NCBI GenBank assembly: GCA_000727475.1
Contig: KL647308.1
Span: 1,349,715-1,413,714, forward strand
Direction: 5' to 3'
Source of the DNA: Sarcocystis neurona
Lineage: Eukaryota > Apicomplexa > Conoidasida > Eucoccidiorida > Sarcocystidae
DNA length: 64,000 bases
Each line of letters begins with the position of its first letter. Within the stretch, counting starts at the first letter, position 1. A model generated the notes under the pieces. It was given only the letters and a program-made list of their open reading frames with translations, searched no databases and had not been told where the DNA came from. Shown one piece after another: positions 22,901 to 35,900 of this stretch. Both the position numbers and the translations under genes were made by a program.

Positions 22901-25900
22901 CATCAGGAAGAGCAGCAGCAGAAGCGGACGCAGCAGCAGCAGCAAAAGCGACGGCAACCAGGAAGACAGGATGCGGTGCTGCGTCTTCTTCTGCTGGAGA
23001 CACAGCAGCGTACCTGCAAGAGAGACAGCAGGGAGCTAACAGCAGCAGCAGCTGCTGCACCGAGAGCAGCTGCATCGAGAGCAGCTGGAGCAACAGCAGC
23101 AGCAGACCTGATTGCAGCCACACTCAGAGCAGCAGCAGTGACAGCAGGAGTAGCATTCGCAGCCGCAGCAACAACAGCTGCAGCAACAGCAGCAGCAACA
23201 CCAGCAGCAGCAGTCACGGGAGCAACAGTAACAGCAGCAGCAATGCCAGCAGCACGAGTAGTCGTAACGGGGACGTGCATGACTTCGTCTGCAGCACCGA
23301 TGGAAGCATGCTGCTGCGATCGTCAGAGGAGGACGCAAGCAGAGCAGCAAAGACAGACAGCCCGCACACCAAGGAGCGGCAGCAGCAGCAGCAGCGGCAG
23401 CGTCGGTCGTCGTGCGTCAATACAGCAGCGGCAACAGGAGTCCATCCTCTTCCGGTGGGCAGCGCTGTGCAACCGAAGCAGCAGCACTTCCACGGGCGGC
23501 AGGGTGGCCAGCAGCAGCGTGGAGGGGACTCTTTGCAGCAGCTGGAGCAGGGGGAAGAGGCTGCAGACAAGAAACAGCTGCAGAGAACGAGAGACATTTT
23601 GGCTGGTCAGCAGCAACGAGAGGAGACGGTTGAAGGTTACGATGTCCAACAGCTGCAGCAGCATGCGGGAGCGCAGTATCTCAGACAGCAGCAACACACT
23701 GAACGGACAGCCAGGGAAGAAGTTCATGCAAGGAGCAATTACGCAAGCGCATGCAGACGCAGCGCACCGTTTAGTAATCAGTCGCATTTTGTAGATGAAG
23801 AGACGGTCCTTGACATGATGCGGTGTGGGGCTGTCTCCACGGAGAATTGCTGCTGCAACGGCAACAACAGCAGCAACAGCAGCAGCAGCAACAGCAGCAG
23901 CAGCAACAGCAGCAGCAGCAACAGCAACAGAACGGGCTGCGGCAGCAACAGCAGCAGCAGCAACAGCAGCAGCAGCAACAGCAGCAGCAGCAACAGCAGC
24001 AGCAGCAACAGCAACAGGACGGGCTGCGGCAGCAACAGCAGCGGGAGGCAGGACAGCAGTAAAGGCGATGACGGGAACAACCGCGCCGCCAGCAGCAGCA
24101 GCAACAGCAGCAGCAACAACAGCAACAGCCTCGTCGTTGACGGCGCCGATGCGTCAGGCACAGAGTCCGAAGGTAAGAACTGCAGCAACAGCATCTTGAC
24201 AGGGCAGCAACAGCAGCAGGGGAGAGAGTGGTAGTCACACTAGCAGGCAGCTACAGAAGCAGGAGAGAGAGCGGCAGCCGCACTAACAGGCAGCAACAGC
24301 AGCAGAAAAGAGCGGAGCGGTCCCACCAGCAGGCAGAAGATGAGCGGATCACAACAGAAGACCAGCGACAAGCGCAGCAGCGGCAGCAACACTGGGGCAA
24401 ACGGGCTGCTATGCGAGTGTATGCGGCAGCTGCAGCCACCCGAAGCACGCGAGCAGCCAAAGCAGGAGGATAGCAGCCGCAATTTCTTCGGAGCTGCGTC
24501 GAAGTGTTCTGCTTTTCTGCTGCCGCTGTTCCTGCGGCTTCTTCATTCTGCTGCTGGTATTCCTCCGGCTTCTTCATTCTGCTGCTGCTATTCCTGCGGC
24601 AGCTGCTGTCCCGTTGACTACTGCGGTTTGTGCTGCAGTTCCTTCTGCTGCTTTGCTGCAGTTCCTTTCGCTGCTAGTGCTGCTGCAGTTGCTTCTACTG
24701 CGGCACCTGTTGCAACTTCTACCGCCGCTGCTGCTGCGCTTTATTCTACTGCCGCAGCAGTGTATCTGCTGCACCTGCTTTTCCGTCCGGTGCTGCTATT
24801 CCTTTGTTGCTGCGTTAGCCGCTGTTGCTCCTCCTGGCGTCGTTGCTTTCGGGGCTACAGTTCCTGCCGCTGCTGCTGCGGGTCTTGCTGCTCCTGCAGC
24901 GGTTTCTCTGCGTTTTTTGCTGCTGCTTGGTCTGCTGCTGCTGTTCGTGACTGCCTCTGTGCCAGTGGTAGTGCCAGGGATACTGCTCCTACTTCTGGCT
25001 CAGGAGGGGCTCCCCTGCTGAAACTGCTGCTGCTGCTGCGGGTGTTGCTGCAGCGGGAACAAGCAGGAGCTGCTGCGGCGACTCGGTGAACGCCCATGGG
25101 TGTGCGAACCCTCCGTCGAATCCTGGAGCTGCAACAGCAGAAGAAGAGGGAGAAGCGGCAGGAGTTGCTGCTTCTCCTCCTCCTGTCGCAGAGGAGGTAG
25201 CAGCAGCAGCAGCCCAGGCAGGTGCCTCTGCGTCTGCAACAGCGGAAGCAGGGGGCCGTCTCGGCGCCTCCGGTGCTGCTGAGACTCCTGCAGCACGAAG
25301 CAGAAAACGGCAGGAGGAGCAGCAACAGCAGCAACAGCAACTGGAGCTCCAACAACAGCAACAACGGCAGCAGCAGCAAGAGGTTGCAGGAGAGAAGTCG
25401 GGTCACCGGGAAGTGCGGAAGGAATCCTGGGATGCGCAGAGCTTGCACCAGGCAGCAGCAGGAGGACGAGCAGCAGAGGCAGCAGCAGGTGCGAGGCACG
25501 ATGAGACGAGCGCAGGCGGCGGTGAGGGAAGGAGAGGAAGAAGAGGAAGTGTTGCATCGACAGCAGCAGCAACACTTCGCAGCGAAGACGCGTCGTCTGC
25601 TGCTGCTGTTTCTGCTGCCGCTACTGCTGCGGAGGGCGGGGCCGCTGGCAGAGCTGCGAGAGGAGAGGGAGGAGGGGGGAGAAGCGGAGGAGTGCAGCTA
25701 TCTGAGCAACTGCTGCAGTTGGACCACCGGCAATTTTGCTGCGTCTGGATAGACTGTATTGGCTACTGCTTAACGGTCGCCCGGCGCTTAGAAGCTTGGG
25801 CGTGCGTCGTATTGCTGCGGGCGATCGAAACTCCTTTTGCTGCGCGCTTTAAGCAGCAGCAGGAGCGCATGCGGCAGCAGCAGGAGGAACTGCAGCAGCA

Positions 25901-28900
25901 GCAACGACAGCAGCAGCAGGAGAGCGAACAGCGGTCGCCACAGACGCAGGCCCAGCCGTCACAGCAGCAGCAGCAAGCGACGGAGCAGCAGAAGGAGCAG
26001 GAGCAGGAGAGAAAAGAAGAAGAGCAGCAAGAGCGGGAGACGGAGCAGCAGGAGACAGGGCGGGGTTGTGGGGAAGGGGTAACGAGACAGCACAAGTTGA
26101 GACAAGGAAAGAAGCAGCAGCAACGGGAACATGAGGATCAAGAAGAAGAACAAGAGAACGAACAGCAGCAGCAGCACCAGCAAAAAGCGGAAAATGTTCC
26201 CTGTCCCCAGAAGCTCGCGCCGCAGCAGCAAGCAGCAGTACCAGGCGACAGGTCTATAATAGGAGACGGTAAAACGCAACAGGCACACAGCAGCAGCAAA
26301 CAAGCAGCGATAGAGGCCCCTGCTGCTGCTTCTTATTCTTCCCTTTCAACACGATCTGCTGCTTCTACTGCTGCTGGTGATAGGAACGTCCACACCAGGA
26401 CCAGCAGCAAAATTTTGACAGCAGGAGAGGCCCAGAGTCTGGCGAAGCGACTTGACTATGAGACACGGCAGTGGCGCATTATCGCTGCTGACCTTGGAAG
26501 ACTCGTTGAGGTAACACCGGCATGCATGCCCACAGCACCAGCAGCAGCAAAAAAGCAGAACAGCAGCAGAAAAAGAGCAGCAGCAGAAAAGCACGCAGAG
26601 CAGTAGCAGCAGGAGGAAGGGAGCGGAAACCTGCGGCTGCAGTGACGCGGAGCAACAGGAAGGCGCGCGAGCAGCAGAAGAAGCGAGAGCGGCAGCAGCA
26701 GAGCCGCGGCAGGAGAGTCAGACTAGCGGAAGGGGAGAGGAGCAGTTAAGCAGGAGCAGGCGATCGCGGAGAAGAAGACCAGCAACCTGCAGCAGCAGCA
26801 GGAGGAGGAGGAGCGGGAGAATCGAAGCAGAACTGTCTGCAGAGACTTTGAAGCAACCCTCGCTGCAGAAAAACAGCAGCAGCAGCTGCAGCAGACAGAA
26901 GGCGGACAGGCCACATCAGACCGCTGCCGCTCCCACCACATGTGACGGCAGCTCTCGCAGTCAGTCGGGTGCATGTACCCGCCTCACGAATATATGTCTC
27001 CACCAGTTAATACGTACATATACATATATATGTCAATATATACACATATCAGTATCATATAGATATCTTCCTGTAAATGTATTTGTTCCCCTACACATGT
27101 CTGTGTATGAACAGTCGGGTGTATATACGACCTCGCATTGAAAAGGAATGCGTCTACGCATATGGCAAGGCAGACCCTGTACATGTACACATATCACTCT
27201 ATGTCTCCCCCTACATATCTGTCCCTATATATATATATATGTCTATTTGTATATATATATATGTATGCGGTAAGGCAATATATTCCAATTTGATATATAA
27301 GGTGCATGCACGTATATGTTGGTGAGTCGGGTTTGCATGTGTGTGGGTGCTGCAGGTGGTAGTTCAAGAGGTCGTCAGCAAGTGCTGCAGCGTTCTGCAG
27401 CTGCGGGGGCTGCTTCACGGACGACTGCGCTTCGAGCAACTTGCGCAGATCTACTGGACTTCCGTGGCCGTAAGTTCTTCTCTTCTCTTCTCTCCTTTCC
27501 TTCTGCTGTCCTCCTCTTCTCCGTCTTCCTCTTCTGCGTCTCCCTTTCGCCCCGGGCGCCGCGGACGCGCGAGTCAAAGTGGTGGCCAGGCATTTGCCAC
27601 TGCAAGGCCACCGCACACGGCTTGGAGAATGCGCGTTCCGCTGTCTCTTGCTTATGGACGGCTACTTCACATATGTAGGAGAGTATATATAATTGTGTCT
27701 GTCTCTGCGTGCGTCAGCTTTCGCCAGCGCTCAGCTCGTGTGACCCTGTTTGTGTGGGAGCGCAGCTGTGTAGTTCTCTGCGCCTCACTGCTGCTGCTGG
27801 TGGGGGGGTCGGCTGGCCAGCTGTGTCTGTATGTGTTTCTCTGCGCCTCACTGCTGCTGCTGCAGGGGTCAGGCGGTCAGGCGTATGCATGTGTTTCTCC
27901 ACGCCTCCTTCCTGCTGGCGCTCTTGCTGCAGGCAGGCCAGGGGCTGTGTCTGGATTCCTCTGCGCCTCGTTGCTGCTGCTGGTCCGGGGGTCAGCTGGC
28001 CAGCTGTGTGTGTGTGTGTGTGTTTCTCTGCGCCTCATTGCTGCTCCTGGTGCGGGGCTCAGCTGGCCAGGTGTGTGTATGTATCTCTCCGCGCTTCCTT
28101 GCTGCTGCTGCTGCAGGGGGTCAGCTGCCTCTTCGAAGTGCAGCAGCGGCTGCACCGGCGATTGGCGGAGGTGCTGCTGCAGTCGCTTCGCGTGACGTTG
28201 TACACCATACTCTCCTCTTCGACCGCGTCGGCGGAGGGAGGGCCGCGCAGCAGCAGCAGCAAGACAACTCGGAGCAGCAGGAGCGGCAGCAGCTTTGCCA
28301 GGAAGAACAGCAGCGGTGACGTGGGTGAGGGCGGCGCCGGCGCGCTCGGAGTTTCCTCCACCGTCCTGCGGAGCAGCAGCAGTCTGCAGAAGCCGTTCGA
28401 CGACGAGGAGCAAAGCTGCACAGGTATATCGCGGGGACAGACAGAAGAACAAAGGGAAAGAGACGAAGAAAAGGAACGTCAAAAAGGCGCAGTCACACAC
28501 TAGCCCGTTCAGTCCACATGAATATGTATATACACATGCATATATCATATATATACACATGTGTGTATATATGTAAGTATATACGGGTCTATATATATAT
28601 ATGTGTGTATGTATGGATACGCGTGTATGTATGTGTGTACATCGCTATATTATTTATATGTGTATGTGTGTGATGCAACCCTCCACGTCTATTCATGTGT
28701 ACGTACACACATCTCACATGCACACACGAGTTGCTGTCTGTTGCACTTCCTCTGGCATTTGATGGCTCACTTCTTCTTTGCTGTTGTATAACATGTACGG
28801 AGGTCGACGTGCGGGTCCCTGCTGAAACGGCACTGCTGTAGGTGGTCCCTCGCTCCTGCTGCTGCTGCTGTTCGGCAGGGGCGGACAGCATGCTGCGGCT

Positions 28901-29914
28901 GGTGAGCAGACGTGAAGTAGAAGGCCACGTGCTGCCTGCTCTCCACCTGCAGGTGGACAACCTCTCTCTGCAGCTTGCTGCCCCGGCTGCTGCTCTTATC
29001 AAGGCCCAGCTTCTTCAACAAGGAAAAGGTGATCCTCCTGCAGAGAGAGAAGGCACTGTTGCTGCAGAAACCTCCTAACTAGAGAGACGTGCATGCGTTC
29101 GATATCCACACCCACACATTCCTCTACGTGTATATCAGCAGTTATCTGCCGTCGCCTCATATATGTATTCTTCTGTCTCTGCTGTTAACCGGTGCGTATG
29201 TGTGTATATCTTTCTCGGCCATGTGTATATGTATGCATGCGCATGCAACTACATCCAGAGACAGGGAGAGCAGGTCGAGCAGTCTGTGTTGCTGCGTTCA
29301 GGAACTGACATTTCTCTCCATCATTTCTTGGGTACAAACGTCTCATTTACACAACTTTCTCTTTAGTCTCCACGGCCCTCTTCTCTATACAAGTATATAC
29401 ATATATATGTATGAGAGTGTGTGTGTACAAAGTAGGGGTGTATACGTAGGGAGGCGCAGCGTCTAACACGTGCATGCGTATATTTTTCCTCTGTCCATAT
29501 CTCTGTGTGTCTGTGTTTCTCTGTGAAGAGTATCTATATTCTTCAAGGCCCTCTTATGTATATAAATATATATATATGTATATGCATGAGAGTATGTGCA
29601 TGCAACGTAGGAGTGTACGTATGGAGACGCCGCGTACGTGCGTATGTATTTGGTGTGTTTATATGTGTACGTGTATGTGTGGAGGTTATTTGTGTGATTA
29701 TTTTGTTGAAGTGTCGTGTGTGTGTCTGTTTTTCTGTCTGTGTGTATCTGTGAAGGTGACTTGTTTGGTTACTTTCTCGAAGTGCCGCACCGGGTGTACG
29801 TACACCGGAAGTTGGCTTGCTGCTGTGCGTCACTGCGACTTTTGTGGCGCTTGGACGTCCACTTGGACAGATTGTGCCGCAGGGGACGTCCCGTCACCCT
29901 CTTAAAGTATCCGG

Positions 29915-29948
<34 letters not shown>

Positions 29949-32900
29949 TGTATGTACATACATATATAGATGTAGATGTGTGTGTCTGCGCACGCATTTC
30001 TTGCGCACAACGAATTTGTAGGAAGACTTTCCTCAGTTGAAACGGTCCCTGTCTCGTATAGTTGCATCTGCGTGTGTTTTGAACATATTCTTGTGGACAC
30101 CTCTTCCCTCCGCGCCTACGTCGATTCGCCAGGTATATGTGCATGCGTATGTGAAGACGCAATTTCATATGACAACGTAGCAAGACAGATAGAGAGGAAG
30201 TTCTTTATAAGTGAAGAGACGAACGCGACGCTGGTTTTTGCTGGTGTATGTGGGAGGGAGGCTGCCACTTGCTGCTGCTGCTGCTTGAAGAGGAGAAGAA
30301 GCAGAGAGAAAGAGTATCACCTGTGCGCTGCGCTGCCGGCGACCTGCAGACTGCTGCTTGCTGCTGCTGCAGTGGGCCGTTTGCCGCATTTCCTGTCACG
30401 CAGCCTGTGCATGTTTTGCAGCCTCTTCTGCTGCTGCCTTTTTATTGCTGAAACACTTGCCGCGCCTCTCCTTCCCACACCCATACACTTGCCCAGGCAA
30501 TGTGTGTACTTCTGCGTGGGTGTGTGTGTGTGTATATATATCTGTCTGTAGAGAGCGTCTACGCATGCAGTAAGATTGATATAAGTAAAGGCGGCACGTA
30601 CGGGACGCTACTTTATACGTATGTGTCTAGACATCCGTGTGTAAATGGGGGGGTGTATGTCTTCGTGAATCTCTCTTTTTCTCTGTTTTGCCGTCTGTTC
30701 TTGCAGTTGTCCCTGTGTGTAAATGCAAGACGCTGCTGCATTAGCCTGCGGAGGAGTCCTTGCTGCCGCTGCTAGCTCTGCCGAAAATCCCGGCCCCGGC
30801 GATGCGCTGCTGCAGCCGCGGCTGCTTCGTCTTGCACCGCGGAGACTTCGACTTTCCACATCGCTGCTGCTGCTGTACGGGGGGGAGACTGCTGCTGCTG
30901 CTGCTAAGACCTGCCTGGCTGCTCCTGTTGCTGCTGCACCTTCTCTGCTACTTGTGCTGCTGCGCCGTCCTGCTGCTGTATCTTCCCTGCTGTTGCCTTT
31001 CCTCTGATGCTCGGTCTCCTCTGCTGCTGCGTCTTCTCTGCTGCCGGTTCATTTGCCGCGCGCTGCTCCCCGGGTGGATATTTCCCCTCGCTGCTCGTCC
31101 TGCTCTGCTGCTCTTCGTTTTGTGTCTTGCCTGCTGCGTTTTCGCTTTTGCCGGGACTGCTGCCTGCCGCTTGCCGCTACTGTGTGTGTGCTACACGTGC
31201 TGCTGCCGTTGCTGCTGCGTCTGCGTCGGTACCGCTGCTGCTGCTGCTCCTGCTGCAGTGCCTGTGCTGCAGCAGTGCGTCTACTCCCACTGCTCCTGTT
31301 GCAGCTCCTTTCCTCACCACCTGCTGCAATAACAGCTGCGACACCTATGCCTGTACTTGTTTTGCTGCTTCTGCTGCAGCTATGACTCCTCCACCCCCCG
31401 CTTGCTGCTATCGATGCTGCATCGCTGTCGGTACCGCTGCTGCTGCTGCTGCAGTCGGCGCAATTTCATTTCTCCTGTCGTTGCCTCGATGGCGTCGTTT
31501 TGCCCCTGCTCCACGGAGGCTTTGCTGCTTCTCGTGCTGCTTGCATGCTTGGGCCGCTGTTTCTTCCTCTGTGCGCCGCTGCTGTCTCTGTTTGCTGCTT
31601 CAGCCTTGCTTGAAACGTTTCACGAAGATAAACTTGCACAGGTGAACGTGATGCTGGAGAATGAAACCTGGCAGCGAGCGACCATTTCCCTCTCCTTCGC
31701 GCGTGTCCTCCGCCGTCTGCTGCTCTTCGACTGCAGCAGCGGTGGCTCCTGCTCTGCCGACCCACAGCAGCAGCAGCAGCGGGGGACAGTTCAGGACAAC
31801 GCTGCTGCAGCAGGCGAAGCGGCGGAGGGACGGCCGCAGCAATGGCGGCGGTCGCGGAAGCTGCAACAGCAGCATCGCTGCGGGGGGGGAGAAGGAGCAT
31901 CGGCTGCTGGTGGACCGGTGGGAGTTGAACTGACCACAGCAGCAGAAGCAGCAGAGGCAGCAGGAGCAGCAGGAGCAGCAGAAGCAGCAGGAGCAGCAGA
32001 AGCAACAGAAGTAGCAGGATCAGCAGAAGCAGCAGGAGCAGCAGGATCAGGAGGAGCAGCAAGAACAGGAGGGGCAGCAAGAGCAGCAGGAACAGGAGGA
32101 GCAGCAGGAGTTCAAGGAACGACATCAGCAGCATCTCCTTTGGCACAGGCGGGATTTGTATATGTCTGTACTTCCCAACAACATAGGGAAAGTGTGTGCT
32201 GTTATATATCGGCGCGATACATACAGATCAACGGGGAGAAGTACAGCGTTGTCCCTGCTTGTTTGCTGCTGCTGCAGCTCGTCTCGGAGTACTTTTCATT
32301 TGCAGAACTGCTGCCGTTGCTTCAGCCGATGCTCCTGCCGTCACTTGCCCAAGTGCTGCAGCACTTTGCCGCGGTGTCGCTACACCTGACGGTCGAAGGC
32401 GGTGCCGTCAAGAGAGGACGACTGCCTCGCGTAACAGCAGCGGCGCTGGCTCTTTGCGGCAGGAGCCTTGCCTGCGTAGACCGAATTTTAAGCTGCGTGT
32501 TGGAGAACATCGCATGCAGCAGCAAAGGGGCCATATCGGGGCTGCTGCACCAGCAGCCGCGCCAGCAGCACGAGCAGCAGGAGCAGCAGAAGCAGCAGCA
32601 GCAGCGGCAGCAGGACGAGCGGGAGGAGGAGAAGGCGCAGCAGCAGCAGGAGCAGCCGCGTAAGCAGCACGCGGACGTGGGGGGGGCCAGTGCGACGGAG
32701 CAGCAGGAAGGAAGACGGGAAAGTGATAATGTAGCGGAGGCCGGGCGCGACAAAAGGTTCGGCAACACTTCACGTTCTGCTCCTGCGAGTGATACTTCTA
32801 CTAGGGAACCTTGTGCTACTGCTGGTGTTGCCAGTCGCGAGCCGACTCCTCGTGGGGGCAGAACTGCTGCTGCTGTTCTTGCCGGCGTATCTGCTGCTTC

Positions 32901-35900
32901 AAGGAAAGCAGAAGGAGCCGCAAGAGAAGGCGAAGCCGGGAACCGTGGTGGTGCTTCTGCTGCTGCTTCTTTCCCTGCTTCTGGCCTGCGTCCGGTGCCT
33001 CCTGCTGCTGTGGCGGCGAATGCTGCGAGGCAACAACGTGTTGCTGCAGACGACTCCGGTATTGCTGCTGCTGCAGCCGACGTAGTCATGTGGCCCCCGG
33101 GGAATTTCTACTGGCAACTTGTCGACGCGTGCAGCGATGAAGAAGAAGACGGAAGAAGAGGAGACGGCGTGGAAGAGGAAATGACAGCAGCAGCAGCAAC
33201 CGGAAGGAGCAGGGAGCAGCAACAGCAGCAGCTGGAAGAGCCGCACGACAAGGAGCTGCAGCAGCAGAGAAGGATATGCAGAGGAAGCAAAGGAGTGAAG
33301 GAGAAGCAGCAGCAACGCGAGGATATTGTCGCGGAGGTGGAGACTGAGCAGCAGCAGCAGGAGGAGGAGGAAAGGAGAAGGAAGAGAAGAAGAAGGAAAG
33401 CAAGTGTTTCTCCGCTGTTGCTGCCACTGCAACAGTCTGTCGCAGGCTTCATGGGCGTCACGCCTCTGCACCAGCACATATATTCGTTGCAGGTGCTGCA
33501 GCAGATATGCGGCACCTTCCGCGCCGCACAGGCGAAGGTACGTTCTTTTGCGGCAAGAAGTGCAGCAACAGCAGCAGCAACAGCAAGAGCTGGAACAGCA
33601 GCAACAGCAGCAGCGGCAACAGCAAAAGCAACGGCAGCAGCAACAGCAGCAGCAGCAACAGTAGCAGCAACAGTAGCAGCAGCAGTGGCACCAACAGCAG
33701 CAGGATCAGGAGCGTGAACGGCAACAGCAACATCAGCCACAGCAGCGCAGTGGCAGTCGAGCACCGAGCAAAGCGTCGACAGCAACAACAGCAGAGTCAA
33801 GAGGGAAAGGTAGAGCAACACAAGCAGCAGCGTTGCGGCGTCAAGACGAAAGGCGAAAAAACATCTGCAGCTGCAGAGATATGAAGAGAGTAAGGATAGA
33901 GCTCTTTCTTTAAGCAGGCAATGACAACACCAGGACCCGCAGCAGCAGCTGCTGCTGCACGGTCGCACTAGAGAAGGGGCCTGCCGCCGGAGTAGCAGCA
34001 GCAGGTAGCGGAGTATCAGCCACAGCTGACAAAGGAACAGCGGCAGCTGGCAAAAGAGCAGCAGCAGCTCGTGGAGTCGCTGCAGCAGGAACGGAGTAGC
34101 AGCAGCAGATACGGAATAGCGGCAGCAGGCACGGAGTCGGAGCAGGAGAATCAGCAACAGCAGCAGCAGCGGATGCAGAAGCACCNNNNNNNNNNNNNNN
34201 NNNNNNNNNNNNNNNNNNNNNNNNNNNNNNNNNNNNNNNNNNNNNNNNNNNNNNNNNNNNNNNNNNNNNNNNNNNNNNNNNNNNNNNNNNNNNNNNNNNN
34301 NNNNNNNNNNNNNNNNNNNNNNNNNNNNNNNNNNNNNNNNNNNNNNNNNNNNNNNNNNNNNNNNNNNNNNNNNNNNNNNNNNNNNNNNNNNNNNNNNNNN
34401 NNNNNNNNNNNNNNNNNNNNNNNNNNNNNNNNNNNNNNNNNNNNNNNNNNNNNNNNNNNNNNNNNNNNNNNNNNNNNNNNNNNNNNNNNNNNNNNNNNNN
34501 NNNNNNNNNNNNNNNNNNNNNNNNNNNNNNNNNNNNNNNNNNNNNNNNNNNNNNNNNNNNNNNNNNNNNNNNNNNNNNNNNNNNNNNNNNNNNNNNNNNN
34601 NNNNNNNNNNNNNNNNNNNNNNNNNNNNNNNNNNNNNNNNNNNNNNNNNNNNNNNNNNNNNNNNNNNNNNNNNNNNNNNNNNNNNNNNNNNNNNNNNNNN
34701 NNNNNNNNNNNNNNNNNNNNNNNNNNNNNNNNNNNNNNNNNNNNNNNNNNNNNNNNNNNNNNNNNNNNNNNNNNNNNNNNNNNNNNNNNNNNNNNNNNNN
34801 NNNNNNNNNNNNNNNNNNNNNNNNNNNNNNNNNNNNNNNNNNNNNNNNNNNNNNNNNNNNNNNNNNNNNNNNNNNNNNNNNNNNNNNNAGAAGCAGCAGA
34901 AGCACCAGCAGCAGCAGAAACACCAGCAGCAGCAGAACAGCAGCAGCAGAACAGCAGCAGCAGAAGCACAAGCAGCAGCAGAAGCAGCAGCAGGAGCAGC
35001 AGGTCTGTGTCCCTGTTCTTTCGGCAGGAAGGAGGAAATCGAGCGGAAGAACAGCAGTACACTTGGAGCGTTGCGGTCACTTGTAGAAATCTTCAAAGTG
35101 CGGCGCCTGCTTTGGCTTTTTGCATGCGTGTGTGTATGTGTGTGTGTATATATGTGAAGGGAATACTCGTATGGATATAACGTTATGCGCCGTATATTAT
35201 AGCGTAGCACGTACTTTTCGTTGGCTGAGGGGAAGACCTCTGCTGTTTTTTCTGTGAGACGAAGTCCTCTGCTGCGTCTTTTTATCTCTCTCTCTCTCTG
35301 CGTCTCGCTCTGCTGGTGTATCTTCTTCAAAAGCTTCTCCGGCAATCCTGCTGCTGCTGCCTCACAGCTGCTGACCGACGCCGGAAGGCGGCTGCTCTCA
35401 TAAGAAGGCAATTTTGCGTGCAAGCGACAAACCACCGACGACCCATCCACCATCTTACCTATCCGTGTACATGTACTCATATATATATAAATATACATGC
35501 ATTTGTATATGCATACGGATATAGAAAGGTAGGTAGCTGTAGATGTGTGTGTGTCCCCACGTATATACCTACATTCGTGGATATATATATATATATATAT
35601 ATATGTGTAGATCTGTGTTGGTATATGTATGTATATGTAAACAGCCGCGCATGCAGTTACGTAAGTGGCGTCTCCCTTTCTACGTGGAAAGAAGAACGAC
35701 TATCTGTATAAGATACGCCTATGCAGAATCTCTATTTACTTGTATACAAGCACAGATGTATTTATACAGATGAAGACGTATATGTCCATATGTGTATATA
35801 CGTGTGTAATCTATCTATCGAGGTAATGTACGTGTGTAATGTACATATGTAATGTATGTATGTGTGTATATGTATGTATGTATGTATGTGTGTGTGTGTG

